Assembly: GCA_013297865.1 (NCBI GenBank)
Contig: JAAFIP010000002.1
Coordinates: 186,001 to 250,000 of the forward strand
Length of the DNA stretch: 64,000 nt
Source: Polaromonas sp.
GTDB taxonomy: Bacteria; Pseudomonadota; Gammaproteobacteria; Burkholderiales; Burkholderiaceae_C
Reading direction: 5' to 3'
Part shown: one piece after another, positions 28,995-39,121 of the stretch
Layout of the letters: each line of letters opens with the position of its first letter
Position numbering within the stretch: the first letter of the stretch is position 1
Made by a program: the position numbers and the translations under genes
Notes under the pieces: generated by a model
The model's database searches: none
Told to the model about the DNA's origin: nothing
Seen by the model: the letters and a program-made list of their open reading frames with translations, nothing else

Positions 28995-31900
28995 ATGAAC
29001 GCACCGCTTCCCCTGCACCAACTCACCGCTCTGGCCGCGGACGCACCGCGCCTGCGCGAGATTCCCTACAACTACACCTCGTTTTCTGACCGCGAAATCG
29101 TGATCCGTTTGTTGGGCGCCAGTGCATGGGAGGCACTCGAGGTGCTGCGGGCCGAGCGCCAGACCGGCCGCTCTGCGCGCATGCTGTATGAAGTGTTGGG
29201 CGACATCTGGGTGGTGCAGCGCAACCCCTACCTGCAGGACGATCTGCTGGACAACCCCAAGCGCCGCAAGGCACTGGCCAACGCGCTGAACCACCGCCTG
29301 GCCGAGGTGGAAAAGCGCCGCACCCCTGCGACCGACCCTGCTCGCGACGCGCATGTGGGCCAGCTGCTGGCGGCTGCCAAAGCCTGCGTCAAATCGTTTT
29401 ATGAATCTTTTGCCCAGGTGTATGACCTGCGCAAACGCACCGGCAGCGTGCTGCGCAAATACACGGCCAAAGATAACATCAAGTTCGACGGCCTCTCGCG
29501 CGTGAGCCATGTGACAGACGCTACCGACTGGCGTGTGGAATACCCCTTTGTCGTGCTTACGCCCGATTCCGAGGCCGAGATGGCTGGTATGGTCAAAGGC
29601 TGTATCGAGCTGGGCCTGACCATCATCCCGCGCGGCGGCGGCACAGGCTATACCGGCGGCGCGATTCCGCTGACCTGGAAGTCAGCGGTTATCAACACCG
29701 AAAAGCTCGAAGCCATGACCGAGGTGGAAAAGGTCATGTTGCCCGGCCTCGGCGAGCCAGTGGCGACAGTCTGGTCTGAGGCGGGCGTAGTGACCCAGCG
29801 CGTGGCCGACGCTGCCGAGCGCGCAGGCTTTGTCTTTGCAGTCGACCCCACCAGTGCCGAGGCCAGCTGCATTGGCGGCAACATCGCCATGAACGCGGGC
29901 GGCAAAAAAGCCGTGCTCTGGGGCACCGCGCTGGACAACCTGGCCTCCTGGCGCATGGTCACGCCGGATGCGCAGTGGCTCGAAGTCACGCGACTGAGCC
30001 ACAATCTGGGCAAGATCCACGACATTGAGCTGGCCAGCTTCGAGCTGAAATATTTTGACGCAGGCGGCAAAAAACTCCTCAAGACCGAGCGCCTGGACAT
30101 TCCTGGCAAAACTTTCCGCAAGGAAGGCCTGGGCAAGGATGTCACCGACAAGTTTTTAAGCGGCCTGCCTGGCATCCAGAAAGAGGGCTGTGACGGCCTG
30201 ATCACCAGCGCGCGCTGGATCGTGCACAAAATGCCCCAGCACACCCGCACGGTGTGCCTGGAGTTTTTTGGCAATGCCAAAGATGCGGTGCCTAGCATCG
30301 TGGAGATCAAGGACTTCATGTTTGCCGAGCAAAAGCGCACGGGCGTGCTGCTGGCCGGTCTGGAGCATCTGGACGACCGCTATCTCAAGGCGGTCGGCTA
30401 TGCCACCAAGTCCAAGCGCGGCGGCTTGCCCAAGATGGTGCTGTTTGGCGACATTGCCGGAGATGATGCCGACGTGGTCGCCCGCACCGCCAGCGAGGTG
30501 GTACGCATTGCCAACTCGCGCAGTGGCGAAGGCTTTACCGCCATCAGCGCCGATGCGCGTAAAAAGTTCTGGCTGGACCGCAAGCGCACGGCTGCGATCA
30601 GCAAGCACACCAATGCCTTCAAGATCAACGAAGACGTGGTCATTCCGCTGCCGCGCATGGCTGAGTACACCGATGGCATCGAGCGCATCAACATCGAGTT
30701 GTCCCTGCGCAACAAGATCAAGCTGTGCGACGCGCTGCAGGACTTTTTTGCACGGGGCCATCTGCCCCTGGGCAAGGGTGATGACGCGATGGACATTCCA
30801 TCCGCCGAGCTGCTGGAAGACCGCGTGGCCCAAGCCAGCGCGCTGATCCAGGAGGTGCGCGCGCTGTGGGCTGGCTGGCTGGCTGATGTAGACAGCAAGT
30901 TTCCCCAGCTGCAAGACCACAGCCTGCGCGCCAGCTGGAAAACCCAGCTGCGTGCCCCGCTGGCGCACATTTTCACTGGTGGCGCGTTCAAGCCCATCGT
31001 GGAAGAGTGTCAGTCCATCCACAAAACCGTGCTCAAGGGAAGGGTGTGGATCGCCCTGCACATGCATGCGGGCGATGGCAATGTGCATACCAATATCCCC
31101 GTCAACAGCGACGACTACGACATGCTGCAGACCGCCCATGAAGCAGTGGTGCGCATCATGGCGCTGGCGCGCAGCCTGGACGGCGTGATCTCGGGTGAGC
31201 ACGGCATTGGCATCACCAAGATGGAGTTTTTGAGCGACGCCGAGCTGCAGCCTTTTGCCGATTACAAAGCCAAGATTGATCCTGAAGGACGCTTCAACAA
31301 AGGCAAGTTGCTACGAAATAAGGAGCTGCCCCCGCGGAATTCTATTGGCCTGGAAGCCCAAAAGACTTCTAAAAATGCCCCTGTCGAGGCCTTGCTGGCT
31401 GATTTGACCAATGCTTACACGCCTTCGTTTGGCCTGATGGGGCATGAGTCGCTGATCATGCAGCAAAGCGATATTGGCGCGATTGCTGACAGTGTGAAAG
31501 ACTGCCTGCGCTGCGGCAAATGCAAGCCTGTCTGCGCCACCCATGTGCCGCGCGCCAATCTGTTGTATTCGCCGCGCAACAAGATTTTGGCCACCTCGCT
31601 GCTGATTGAAGCCTTCCTCTACGAAGAGCAGACCCGCCGTGGCGTGTCGATCAAGCATTGGGAAGAGTTTGAGGACGTGGCCGACCACTGCACGGTATGC
31701 CACAAGTGCGAAAGCCCATGCCCGGTGAAGATCGACTTTGGCGATGTGTCGATGAACATGCGCAATCTGCTGCGCAAGATGGGCAAGAAGAGCTTCCGCC
31801 CGGCAGCAAGCTTTCAAAGCTGGTTTATCGGTACGGCCAATCCGGCGGCCATCAACGTGGCGCACACGCTGACTGATCTGAGCTTTCGCGCACAGCGCCT

Positions 31901-32915
31901 GGCCAACGATCTGCTGCGCGGCCTGGCGCGCAAACAGACCAGCGCACCACCTGCCACTGTGGGCAAACCGCCCATCAAAGAGCAGGTGATCCACTTCATC
32001 AACAAAAAAATGCCTGGTGGCCTGCCCAAGAAGACGGCGCGTGCATTGCTGGATATCGAAGACAAAGATTACGTCCCGATCATTCGCAACCCGAAAAACA
32101 CCACGGCAGAGACCGAAGCCGTGTTTTACTTTCCCGGCTGCGGCTCAGAGCGGCTGTTCAGCCAGGTCGGCCTGGCCACGCAGGCCATGCTCTGGCATGC
32201 AGGTGTGCAGACCGTGCTACCCCCGGGCTATCTGTGCTGTGGCTACCCGCAGCGCGGCAGCGGCGACTTTGACAAAGCCGAAAAGATGATCACCGACAAC
32301 CGCGTGCTGTTCCACCGCGTGGCCAACACGCTGAACTATCTGGACATCAAGACCGTGGTAGTTAGCTGTGGCACCTGCTACGACCAGTTGCAGGGCTACC
32401 AGTTCGACAAGATTTTCCCTGGTTGCCGCATCATCGATATCCACGAATACCTGCTGGAAAAAGGCATCACATTGGGCGCTGGACAAGGTGGCTATCTCTA
32501 CCACGATCCCTGCCACAGCCCCATGAAGCTGCAGGAGCCGATGAAGACCGTCAAGGCCCTGATGGGTGACCAAGTGCTGCAAAGCCAGCGCTGCTGCGGC
32601 GAAAGTGGCGGTTTGGCCACGTCGCGGCCTGATGTATCCACCCAGATCCGCTTTCGCAAGGAAGAGGAAATCCGCAAGGGTGAGGCCGAGCTGCGCAGCT
32701 CCGGTGCCGTGGCCGAAAAAGCCAATGTGAAAATCCTCACCAGCTGCCCCAGCTGCCTGATGGGCCTGAGCCGCTACCAGGGTGACCTGCAAAACGGCCT
32801 GCTGGAGGCCGACTACATTGTGGTCGAAATGGCCAACCAGATTCTGGGCGATCAGTGGATGCCAGAGTATGTGCAGGCAGCCAACAACGGCGGCATCGAG
32901 CGGGTTTTGGTGTAA
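28995..32915 (+). CDS. FAD-linked oxidase / 4Fe-4S / CCG-domain fusion (DUF3683 protein)
   Basis: A 1306-residue oxidoreductase fusing parts normally encoded separately in glycolate or D-lactate oxidase systems. Residues 1-165 are a DUF3683-like N-terminal domain. Residues 170-770 are a VAO-type FAD domain ([16 protein letters not shown]) with the FAD-oxidase C domain ([31 protein letters not shown]). Residues about 835-915 hold two 4Fe-4S motifs ([26 protein letters not shown]). Two cysteine-rich CCG domains follow ([30 protein letters not shown]). The electron donor is unproven; D-2-hydroxy acids are likely from the family. A dispersed repeat forms the linker at residues 773-795. Confidence 0.9.
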   Translation: MNAPLPLHQLTALAADAPRLREIPYNYTSFSDREIVIRLLGASAWEALEVLRAERQTGRSARMLYEVLGDIWVVQRNPYLQDDLLDNPKRRKALANALNHRLAEVEKRRTPATDPARDAHVGQLLAAAKACVKSFYESFAQVYDLRKRTGSVLRKYTAKDNIKFDGLSRVSHVTDATDWRVEYPFVVLTPDSEAEMAGMVKGCIELGLTIIPRGGGTGYTGGAIPLTWKSAVINTEKLEAMTEVEKVMLPGLGEPVATVWSEAGVVTQRVADAAERAGFVFAVDPTSAEASCIGGNIAMNAGGKKAVLWGTALDNLASWRMVTPDAQWLEVTRLSHNLGKIHDIELASFELKYFDAGGKKLLKTERLDIPGKTFRKEGLGKDVTDKFLSGLPGIQKEGCDGLITSARWIVHKMPQHTRTVCLEFFGNAKDAVPSIVEIKDFMFAEQKRTGVLLAGLEHLDDRYLKAVGYATKSKRGGLPKMVLFGDIAGDDADVVARTASEVVRIANSRSGEGFTAISADARKKFWLDRKRTAAISKHTNAFKINEDVVIPLPRMAEYTDGIERINIELSLRNKIKLCDALQDFFARGHLPLGKGDDAMDIPSAELLEDRVAQASALIQEVRALWAGWLADVDSKFPQLQDHSLRASWKTQLRAPLAHIFTGGAFKPIVEECQSIHKTVLKGRVWIALHMHAGDGNVHTNIPVNSDDYDMLQTAHEAVVRIMALARSLDGVISGEHGIGITKMEFLSDAELQPFADYKAKIDPEGRFNKGKLLRNKELPPRNSIGLEAQKTSKNAPVEALLADLTNAYTPSFGLMGHESLIMQQSDIGAIADSVKDCLRCGKCKPVCATHVPRANLLYSPRNKILATSLLIEAFLYEEQTRRGVSIKHWEEFEDVADHCTVCHKCESPCPVKIDFGDVSMNMRNLLRKMGKKSFRPAASFQSWFIGTANPAAINVAHTLTDLSFRAQRLANDLLRGLARKQTSAPPATVGKPPIKEQVIHFINKKMPGGLPKKTARALLDIEDKDYVPIIRNPKNTTAETEAVFYFPGCGSERLFSQVGLATQAMLWHAGVQTVLPPGYLCCGYPQRGSGDFDKAEKMITDNRVLFHRVANTLNYLDIKTVVVSCGTCYDQLQGYQFDKIFPGCRIIDIHEYLLEKGITLGAGQGGYLYHDPCHSPMKLQEPMKTVKALMGDQVLQSQRCCGESGGLATSRPDVSTQIRFRKEEEIRKGEAELRSSGAVAEKANVKILTSCPSCLMGLSRYQGDLQNGLLEADYIVVEMANQILGDQWMPEYVQAANNGGIERVLV
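31312..31376 (-). repeat. Dispersed repeat, copy E (inside a coding region)
   Basis: A reverse copy of the dispersed repeat (GAGCTGCCCCCGCGGAATTC, then TATTGGCCTGGAAGCCCAAA) lies in frame within the flavin/Fe-S fusion gene. It encodes about 22 residues without a stop, between the FAD-oxidase C domain and the 4Fe-4S domain. Confidence 0.88.
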
Positions 32916-33113
32916 ATCCGGGCGGGCCTGTCAGCGCACAGCTGTTACGGAGCCCATCTTCGTGATTTATTACGTTGTTTCTGTAAGCTAAATTAGCTAG
33001 AACACCTACCGCTGGTGCCCGAAAACGCCTACTATTGCGTTTCATAGTTGTAGATACACTACTTACGACTTGTTGCGGCTCAGCCCGCAATCAGGCTGTG
33101 AGGCACCCAGAAT

Positions 33114-34493
33114 ATGCCAAAGTCATCTGTTTTTACCTTCAAGCGCTGCATCGCTCTACTGTTGTGTGCCAGCACTGCCTTGACGTCCACTGCAGCCTTG
33201 GCGCAAGCGGCCGGCGAGGTGGAATTCTCCCGCGGCGTGGGCTTTGCCCAAACTCCTGGCCAGAACCCGCGCACCCTGGGCAAGGGCCTGGCCTTGCAGG
33301 AGGGCGATCGCCTGACAACATCTGACAGCAGCACCGCCATTGTCCGCCTGCAGGACGGAACGCGCATGACCGTGCGCCCCAACTCCGACCTCGTGCTGCA
33401 GCAATACCGTTTTAAAGAAAACGCCTCAGACAACAGCATGGTGCTGCAGCTGCTGCGCGGAGGTTTTCGTGCACTGACTGGCCTGATTTCCAAAAACTCG
33501 CCCAACGCTGCACGTATCCAGACCAGTACCGCGACCATCGGTATCCGCGGCACCGATTTTGATGCACGCCTGTGCGTCAAAGACTGCGGCGTCGAATCGG
33601 CACGGGTGACTGAGCGGGCCCGCCCCAACGCCATTTTGGCCAGCGCCCGTTTGGTTGGTGTGCGTGGTGAAGTCAACGCGATAGATCCCGCAGGCCAGCG
33701 CCGCCGTCTGGTCGATGGCGGCAGCGTCTACCCCGGTGACCTGATCGAAACCGGCCCTGGTACCCAAGCCATGCTGGCATTTCGCGACGAGAGCCGCGTA
33801 GCCCTCGGTGCCACCACCCGCTTTCGGGTGGACAGCTTTGTGTTTGACGAGAAAAATGCCAGCGAGGGCCGTTTTCTGGTGTCCTTGCTCAAAGGCACAG
33901 TGCGCGCCCTCTCTGGCCTGATCGCCAAAAGCAATAACCGCAATGTCAGCTACAGCACTGCTACCGCCACCATCGGCATCCGCGGCACGGAGTTCAGCAT
34001 GAGCTGCACCGGCGACTGCGCTGGCGAAGGCGATGGCAGCGGCTTGACCGTGTTCACCTATGCAGGCGCAGTCAACATCACGCCTGACAACAAGTGCCAA
34101 AAACCTGAAGTGCTTACCAACGCTGGTGTGGGCATAGCCCTGGATCGCTGCAACACCACGCCATTGAACGCAGCGCCTGCAGGCGATTTGCCTTCACCCA
34201 CACTGCAGACTGTGCCGCCAGCGTTGTTTTCAGGCGACAACGTAGATGAGAACCGCGAAGGGCTTTTTGTCTTTGTGCGCGATGGCCATATCGAAATCAG
34301 CACCAATGGCACCGTGCTGCATTTGGGCCGCGGGGAAACTGGTTTTGCCAATGATGAGGGCCTGATCGGACGCCCGGGAACGATCCCGCGGTTTATCGAT
34401 TTTGACCGCACACCCCTGCCAGGCATACGCAATCCGGGCGCTGTCAGTGTGCTCGGCGAGAGCGGTATACGGCCCGGCGGGCAGTGCCGCTAA
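33114..34493 (+). CDS. Exported protein with two FecR domains
   Basis: A 459-residue protein with a Sec signal peptide (residues 1-33, ending AALAQA). Two homologous FecR-type beta domains follow. The first (about residues 60-155) has GDRLTTSDSSTAIVRLQDGT and TATIGIRGTDFDARLC. The second (about 205-305) has GDLIETGPGTQAMLAFRDES and TATIGIRGTEFSMSC. The C-terminal part has no match I know. Unlike FecR sigma regulators there is no transmembrane anti-sigma arrangement and no sigma factor next to it. The next gene is a TpsB-type pore, so a surface or secretion role is likely. Confidence 0.85.
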   Translation: MPKSSVFTFKRCIALLLCASTALTSTAALAQAAGEVEFSRGVGFAQTPGQNPRTLGKGLALQEGDRLTTSDSSTAIVRLQDGTRMTVRPNSDLVLQQYRFKENASDNSMVLQLLRGGFRALTGLISKNSPNAARIQTSTATIGIRGTDFDARLCVKDCGVESARVTERARPNAILASARLVGVRGEVNAIDPAGQRRRLVDGGSVYPGDLIETGPGTQAMLAFRDESRVALGATTRFRVDSFVFDEKNASEGRFLVSLLKGTVRALSGLIAKSNNRNVSYSTATATIGIRGTEFSMSCTGDCAGEGDGSGLTVFTYAGAVNITPDNKCQKPEVLTNAGVGIALDRCNTTPLNAAPAGDLPSPTLQTVPPALFSGDNVDENREGLFVFVRDGHIEISTNGTVLHLGRGETGFANDEGLIGRPGTIPRFIDFDRTPLPGIRNPGAVSVLGESGIRPGGQCR

Positions 34494-34566
34494 TGCGCAA
34501 AGGGTGGCGTAGCCGTCCACCTAATGTCACAATTTGTATTTAGCCCATGTCTCGGGCTGTTCTACT

Positions 34567-36195
34567 ATGGCGCACCACCGCATTAATTCTTTGATACTAC
34601 GTGCCCGGCGGCATGTGGCCTGCACCTTGGCGGCTGTCTGCGCTGCTGCTGCGCCTATGCACAGTGCTGTGGCGCAAGCTGGCGCGGTGCCTGCCCCTGC
34701 CGCATCGCCCAAATTTGCCATCCGCGGTTTCAATATCCAGGGTGATAACCCCCTGAGCCAAGATGCAACCAGCAAGGCACTGGCGCCATTCCTGCGCAAC
34801 GATGCCAGCATCGACGTGCTACAAAAGGCCACAGCGGCGCTGGAGGGCGCTTTGCGCTCAGCAGGCTTTGGCCTGCACCGTGTGGCCTTGCCGCCGCAGG
34901 AGGTGGGCGATACGGTCACGCTGCAGATCGTGAAGTTCACGCTGGGCAAAATCACGGTCCAGGGTAACGAGCGCTACAACGAAGCCAACATCCGTGCCAG
35001 CCTGCCCGAGCTGCAGGAGAAAGGCTCGCCCAATTTCGGTCGCTTGGCGGTGCAGACAGCCATTGCCAACGAAAACCCCAGCAAGCAGGTTAGCGTTACG
35101 CTCAAGGAGTCGGATGAGCCGGACTCAATCGACGCAGCGATACAGGTCAAGGAATCCAAACCCTGGAATTTCTCAATGTCTCTGGCCAACACCGGGACGC
35201 GCGCGTCGGGGCGTGACCGCTTCACCCTGTCTGGGGGGCATAACAATGTGTGGGACCGTGACCATCAGTTTTATACAGCCTACACCACCTCGCTGCAGCG
35301 CCCGCAGGATGTTCGGCAGCTAGGCCTGTCTTACCGCGCGCCTTTGTACGGCGCCGGGGCTGTGGTGGGGGTCAACTACACCCAGTCGGATGTGCTGGGC
35401 ACCTTCGGCTCTTTCACCAGCACGGGCAAAGGCCGCACAGCGGGTGTGAGCTACACCCTGCACCTGCCCCCTGATGGCGGGGAGCGCAGCTACATCAGCT
35501 TCTCTCTGGAGGACAAGCTGTTCAAGGCCACGCTGCTCAACGATATTGAAGTGGGCGTAGACCGCCGCAGCCGGCCTGTGATCTTGGGCTATGCCGTGCG
35601 CAATGAGTCCAACACATCGGTGTGGAACTACAGCACCGACCTGTCAGTTAACACGGGCTATGGCCCTAGCAACAACTTGAGCGCTTACAAGGAGGAGGAC
35701 GCCCGCATCACCACACGCGCCTTCAAGGTGCTGCGCGTTGCGGGCAGCTACACCGGGCAACTGGCCCCCAAGTGGCTGTGGACCAGCCGTGCGCAGGTGC
35801 AATACAGCGGCAAAGCCCTGATCTCTGGCGAGCAGTTTGGCCTAGGGGGAGTCTCCAGCGTGCGCGGCGCCTCTGACAGGGTGCTGACCGGTGACAGCGG
35901 ACTGGCAGCCTCGCTGGAAGTCACCACGCCAGAGCTGGCTACCGGGCTGCGCATGAGCGGATTTGTCGACGCAGGCTGGCTCAAAAGCATAGACGCTGAT
36001 GGCAGCACCAGATTGGCCAAGGACAAGCTGGCCAGTGTGGGCTTGGGCTTGCGCTATTCCGGCCCTGGCGGGTTGATTCTGATCGCAGACTATGGACGCA
36101 TCGTCTCTGGCAGCGATCTGTCCCTGACCAGCAATTCCAGTGCGCCGCAAAAGGGCTCTGACAAGCTGCATCTGAATCTGTCGATCCGTTTTTAA
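34567..36195 (+). CDS. Two-partner secretion outer-membrane pore (ShlB/FhaC/HecB family)
   Basis: About 542 residues from the ATG at 34567 (a TTG at 34534 is also in frame). The signal peptide ends AVAQA. A POTRA-like pair spans about residues 45-185 (ALRSAGFGLHRVALPPQEVG, GKITVQGNERYNEANIR). The C-terminal 350 residues form alternating beta strands ending in the terminal aromatic signature LHLNLSIRF of an outer-membrane barrel. TpsB proteins secrete a TpsA exoprotein, but no exoprotein is next to it; the FecR protein upstream is the only candidate neighbour. Confidence 0.85.
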   Translation: MAHHRINSLILRARRHVACTLAAVCAAAAPMHSAVAQAGAVPAPAASPKFAIRGFNIQGDNPLSQDATSKALAPFLRNDASIDVLQKATAALEGALRSAGFGLHRVALPPQEVGDTVTLQIVKFTLGKITVQGNERYNEANIRASLPELQEKGSPNFGRLAVQTAIANENPSKQVSVTLKESDEPDSIDAAIQVKESKPWNFSMSLANTGTRASGRDRFTLSGGHNNVWDRDHQFYTAYTTSLQRPQDVRQLGLSYRAPLYGAGAVVGVNYTQSDVLGTFGSFTSTGKGRTAGVSYTLHLPPDGGERSYISFSLEDKLFKATLLNDIEVGVDRRSRPVILGYAVRNESNTSVWNYSTDLSVNTGYGPSNNLSAYKEEDARITTRAFKVLRVAGSYTGQLAPKWLWTSRAQVQYSGKALISGEQFGLGGVSSVRGASDRVLTGDSGLAASLEVTTPELATGLRMSGFVDAGWLKSIDADGSTRLAKDKLASVGLGLRYSGPGGLILIADYGRIVSGSDLSLTSNSSAPQKGSDKLHLNLSIRF

Positions 36196-36208
36196 AATAG
36201 CCACTGGC

Positions 36209-36235
36209 TGTGCGCGTCCTGCAAATGCGCGCACA
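36209..36235 (+). terminator. Hairpin after the TpsB gene
   Basis: A perfect 8-bp GC stem (TGTGCGCG / CGCGCACA) with an 11-nt loop lies 13 bp after the stop. There is no T run, so it may be a weak or Rho-assisted terminator. Confidence 0.4.
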
Positions 36236-36279
36236 ATAGATGCATTGCACACTACAGCTTAGCGACCAAGGATTCGAAG

Positions 36280-36696
36280 ATGGCAGGTTTAACCTCTACC
36301 ACCCCCACACCGACTGACATCACGGTGCACCAGCAAAGCCGCGCCCTGGAGATTGCTTTCTCTGATGGTGCCAGCTTCAGTATCCCGTTCGAATTGATGC
36401 GTGTGTATTCACCTTCTGCAGAAGTGCAGGGCCACGGCCCTGGCCAGGAGGTGCTGCAGACTGGCAAGCGATTGGTCGGGCTGCAGTCGATCGAACCAGT
36501 GGGCAACTACGCCGTGAAACCGGTGTTTACCGACGGTCACGAAAGCGGCATTTTTTCCTGGGACTACCTCTACCATCTGGGCGCTGACCAGGATGCCCTT
36601 TGGGCCCAATACCAAAGCCGCCTGCAGGCAGCGGGTGCTGACCGTGACGCGCCCATGGTGCAAGACACGGGTAGCAGCTGTGGTCACAGCCACTGA
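36280..36696 (+). CDS. DUF971 domain protein
   Basis: A 138-residue protein with the DUF971 (gamma-butyrobetaine-hydroxylase-like N-terminal) fold: ITVHQQSRALEIAFSDGASF, then VGNYAVKPVFTDGHESGIFS and WDYLYHLG. Family members are often linked to Fe-S or cofactor metabolism. The C-terminus has a short Cys/His end (SSCGHSH). The gene precedes ubiE, a neighbourhood I recall as common in betaproteobacteria. Confidence 0.88.
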   Translation: MAGLTSTTPTPTDITVHQQSRALEIAFSDGASFSIPFELMRVYSPSAEVQGHGPGQEVLQTGKRLVGLQSIEPVGNYAVKPVFTDGHESGIFSWDYLYHLGADQDALWAQYQSRLQAAGADRDAPMVQDTGSSCGHSH

Positions 36697-36740
36697 GCAG
36701 CTATTTGCTATCTAATTCATAGCTGCCCCCGCGATATTCC
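36697..36740 (-). repeat. Dispersed repeat, copy F (abuts the ubiE start)
   Basis: A reverse copy (ATAGCTGCCCCCGCGATATT) ends 2 bp before the ubiE ATG. A second fragment GCAGCTAT at 36697-36704 is its mirror and could pair with ATAGCTGC at 36719-36726 (8-bp stem). No Shine-Dalgarno for ubiE is visible in it. Confidence 0.85.
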
Positions 36741-36742
36741 AC

Positions 36743-37474
36743 ATGGCAAACACCCATTTTGGTTACCAAACCGTAGACGAAAAAGACAAAGCCACGCAAG
36801 TGCGCGGGGTGTTTGACTCCGTAGCCTCCAAATACGACATCATGAATGACCTGATGTCGATGGGTCTGCACCGCGCCTGGAAGGCCTACACCATCATGGT
36901 CTCGGGCGTGCGCGAAGGCAGCCAGGTGCTGGACATTGCTGGCGGTACAGGCGATCTGGCACTGGCCTGCGCCAAAAAAGCAGGCGCCAGCGGCAGGGTA
37001 ATGCACACTGACATCAACGAAGCCATGCTGCGGGTGGGCCGCGACCGCCTGGTCAATGCGGGCGTACATCTGCCCACCATGGTGTGCGACGCCGAGAAGC
37101 TGCCCTATGCGGATAACAGCTTTGACATCGTCACCGTGGCATTTGGCCTGCGCAACATGACCCATAAAGAGCTGGCTTTGGCCGAAATGTGTCGGGTGCT
37201 CAAGCCGCGCGGCAAGCTGTGCGTGCTCGAATTTTCCAAAGTCGCCCAACCGCTGCAAAAGGCCTACGATTGGTATTCCTTTTCAATTTTGCCAAAATTG
37301 GGTCAGTGGATAGCAGGCGATGCACACAGCTACCAGTATCTGGCAGAATCGATTCGCATGCATCCTGATCAAGAGAGCTTGAAAAAACTCATGCAGGGCG
37401 CAGGTTTTGGACACGTAGACATACATAACATGACGGGTGGAATTGTGGCTTTGCATGTGGGCATCAAGTGCTAG
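36743..37474 (+). CDS. ubiE: Ubiquinone/menaquinone C-methyltransferase
   Basis: A 243-residue SAM-dependent C-methyltransferase of quinone synthesis. It contains [20 protein letters not shown], the SAM motif [34 protein letters not shown] and the C-terminal [14 protein letters not shown]. It is followed by a Tim44-like gene, ubiJ and ubiB, giving a ubiquinone cluster like E. coli ubiE-ubiJ-ubiB. Its 5-prime flank is a dispersed repeat. Confidence 0.97.
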   Translation: MANTHFGYQTVDEKDKATQVRGVFDSVASKYDIMNDLMSMGLHRAWKAYTIMVSGVREGSQVLDIAGGTGDLALACAKKAGASGRVMHTDINEAMLRVGRDRLVNAGVHLPTMVCDAEKLPYADNSFDIVTVAFGLRNMTHKELALAEMCRVLKPRGKLCVLEFSKVAQPLQKAYDWYSFSILPKLGQWIAGDAHSYQYLAESIRMHPDQESLKKLMQGAGFGHVDIHNMTGGIVALHVGIKC

Positions 37475-37507
37475 GCAAGGTAATTTAAACTTTTGTTAGG
37501 AGGCATC

Positions 37508-38509
37508 ATGAAATTCTGGTCTTTAATTTTGGCGGCAGCCTTGTTGGTGGTTGGCGCTCAAGCTGACGCCAAACGCCTGGGCGGCGGTAAATCCGTGGGC
37601 AAGCAGTCCAGCAATGTGACCCAAAGCCAAGCAGCGCCCGGCAACACCGCGGCCGCTCCGACTGCGGCCAACGCAGCCAAGCCTGCCACGCCCGCCGCTG
37701 CGGCGCCTGCTGCTGCTCCCAAGAAGCCTTGGGGCGCCATGCTGGGTGGCTTGGCCGCTGGCCTGGGTCTGGCATGGTTGGCTAGTTCGCTGGGCTTGGG
37801 CGCTGAATTCGGCCAGTTCCTGATGTTTGCCTTGCTGGCCCTGGCCATCATGGTGGGGGTGGGTTGGTTTATGCGCCGCCGCGCTGCTGCACAGGCTAAT
37901 TCCTCCGCTCGCAGCCCCTACGCCTTTCAAGGCGCAGGCGCAGACGCTGGCAACCCCATCGCAGCACGCACTTACAGCCCACACAGCGTCGGCAATGATG
38001 CCTCTGCCCGCCCCTGGGAGCGCAGCGGCACCACATTTGAGGGCAGCAAAGGTGGCAGCATGATTGGCTCGGCCATCGGCTCGAACCTGCACAACACACT
38101 GGCTGGCTCACAGTCTTGGGGTGTTCCCGCTGACTTCGATACCAACGGCTTCCTGGCCTCGGCCAAGCAAAACTTCATCACCCTGCAAGCGGCTTGGGAC
38201 AAGTCGGACATCAACAGCCTGCGCGTCATGATGACCGACGAGATGCTTAACGAAATCAAGGCGCAGCTCGCTGAACGTGAGCAGCACACCGGTGCTGGCA
38301 TCAACCACACCGAAGTGGCCGCCCTGGACGCCAAACTGCTGGGCATCGAAGAGACCGACAGCACCTGGCTGGCCAGCGTCGAGTTCTCCGGCATGATCAA
38401 GGAAGACCCCTCACAAAGCCCCGGCCCGTTCCGCGAAGTGTGGAACATGAGCAAACCCAAATCAGGCAGCGGTGGCTGGCTGGTAGCTGGCGTGCAGGCC
38501 TTGCAATAA
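37508..38509 (+). CDS. Tim44-like domain protein
   Basis: About 333 residues from the ATG at 37508, with TAGGAGG just upstream. It has an N-terminal signal or anchor (FWSLILAAALLVVGAQADA), an Ala/Pro-rich linker (NTAAAPTAANAAKPATPAAA) and two hydrophobic helices at about 80-125. The C-terminal Tim44-like domain (GFLASAKQNFITLQAAWDKS, WLASVEFSGMIKED) resembles the mitochondrial import motor subunit. In bacteria the function is unclear. It sits inside the ubiquinone cluster. Confidence 0.85.
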   Translation: MKFWSLILAAALLVVGAQADAKRLGGGKSVGKQSSNVTQSQAAPGNTAAAPTAANAAKPATPAAAAPAAAPKKPWGAMLGGLAAGLGLAWLASSLGLGAEFGQFLMFALLALAIMVGVGWFMRRRAAAQANSSARSPYAFQGAGADAGNPIAARTYSPHSVGNDASARPWERSGTTFEGSKGGSMIGSAIGSNLHNTLAGSQSWGVPADFDTNGFLASAKQNFITLQAAWDKSDINSLRVMMTDEMLNEIKAQLAEREQHTGAGINHTEVAALDAKLLGIEETDSTWLASVEFSGMIKEDPSQSPGPFREVWNMSKPKSGSGGWLVAGVQALQ

Positions 38510-38566
38510 GGTTAAGCAGGAATAAATCGCGCAATTGCATAAATTGCTTCGATAATCAGGGGACGT

Positions 38567-39109
38567 ATGAATAACACGTCCCCTTTTTCTTTGCCTTTTT
38601 CCTTTCCCCCCAAACCCGAGGATCTGCCAGCATGGATGCGCCCGCCCGAATGGCTGGTGCGCGAGCTGCAGCAGCGCGTGGTGCTGGCGCTGAACCATGT
38701 GCTGCAGCAGGAGCCCGAAGCCATGGCCCGACTGGCCCGGCAAAAAGGCCGTATCGCCCTGATCGAGATGGCGCCCATCAGCCTCAAGCTGATGGCGACA
38801 CCTGCGGGTTTGCTGGATATTGCCTTGCCCGAAGCGACAGCCGATTTGAGCCTGACCGTTGTCGACACCAATCCCTTGGGCCTGATGCAGACCATGCTGC
38901 GCGGCGACAAGCCCGCCATCCAGATCCAGGGCGATGTACAACTGGCAGCCGAGGTCAACTGGCTGGTAGACCACGTGCGCTGGGACGCAGAGGAAGACCT
39001 CAGCCGCATCCTGGGCGACGCCCCTGCGCATGGGGTGATGCAAGCGCTGCGTCAGGCGGGCGAGGTGCTGAAAAAGTTTGCACCCGCTCCCGCGGCAGCC
39101 AAGACCTGA
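38567..39109 (+). CDS. ubiJ: SCP2-type lipid-binding protein of ubiquinone synthesis
   Basis: A 180-residue protein with an N-terminal Pro-rich part and an SCP2/sterol-carrier-like domain (KGRIALIEMAPISLKLMATP, GDVQLAAEVNWLVDHVRWD). The position immediately before ubiB identifies it as UbiJ, which in E. coli scaffolds the Ubi complex and binds lipid intermediates. It ends 12 bp before ubiB. Confidence 0.9.
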   Translation: MNNTSPFSLPFSFPPKPEDLPAWMRPPEWLVRELQQRVVLALNHVLQQEPEAMARLARQKGRIALIEMAPISLKLMATPAGLLDIALPEATADLSLTVVDTNPLGLMQTMLRGDKPAIQIQGDVQLAAEVNWLVDHVRWDAEEDLSRILGDAPAHGVMQALRQAGEVLKKFAPAPAAAKT

Positions 39110-39121
39110 GGCGGCGGGGAC

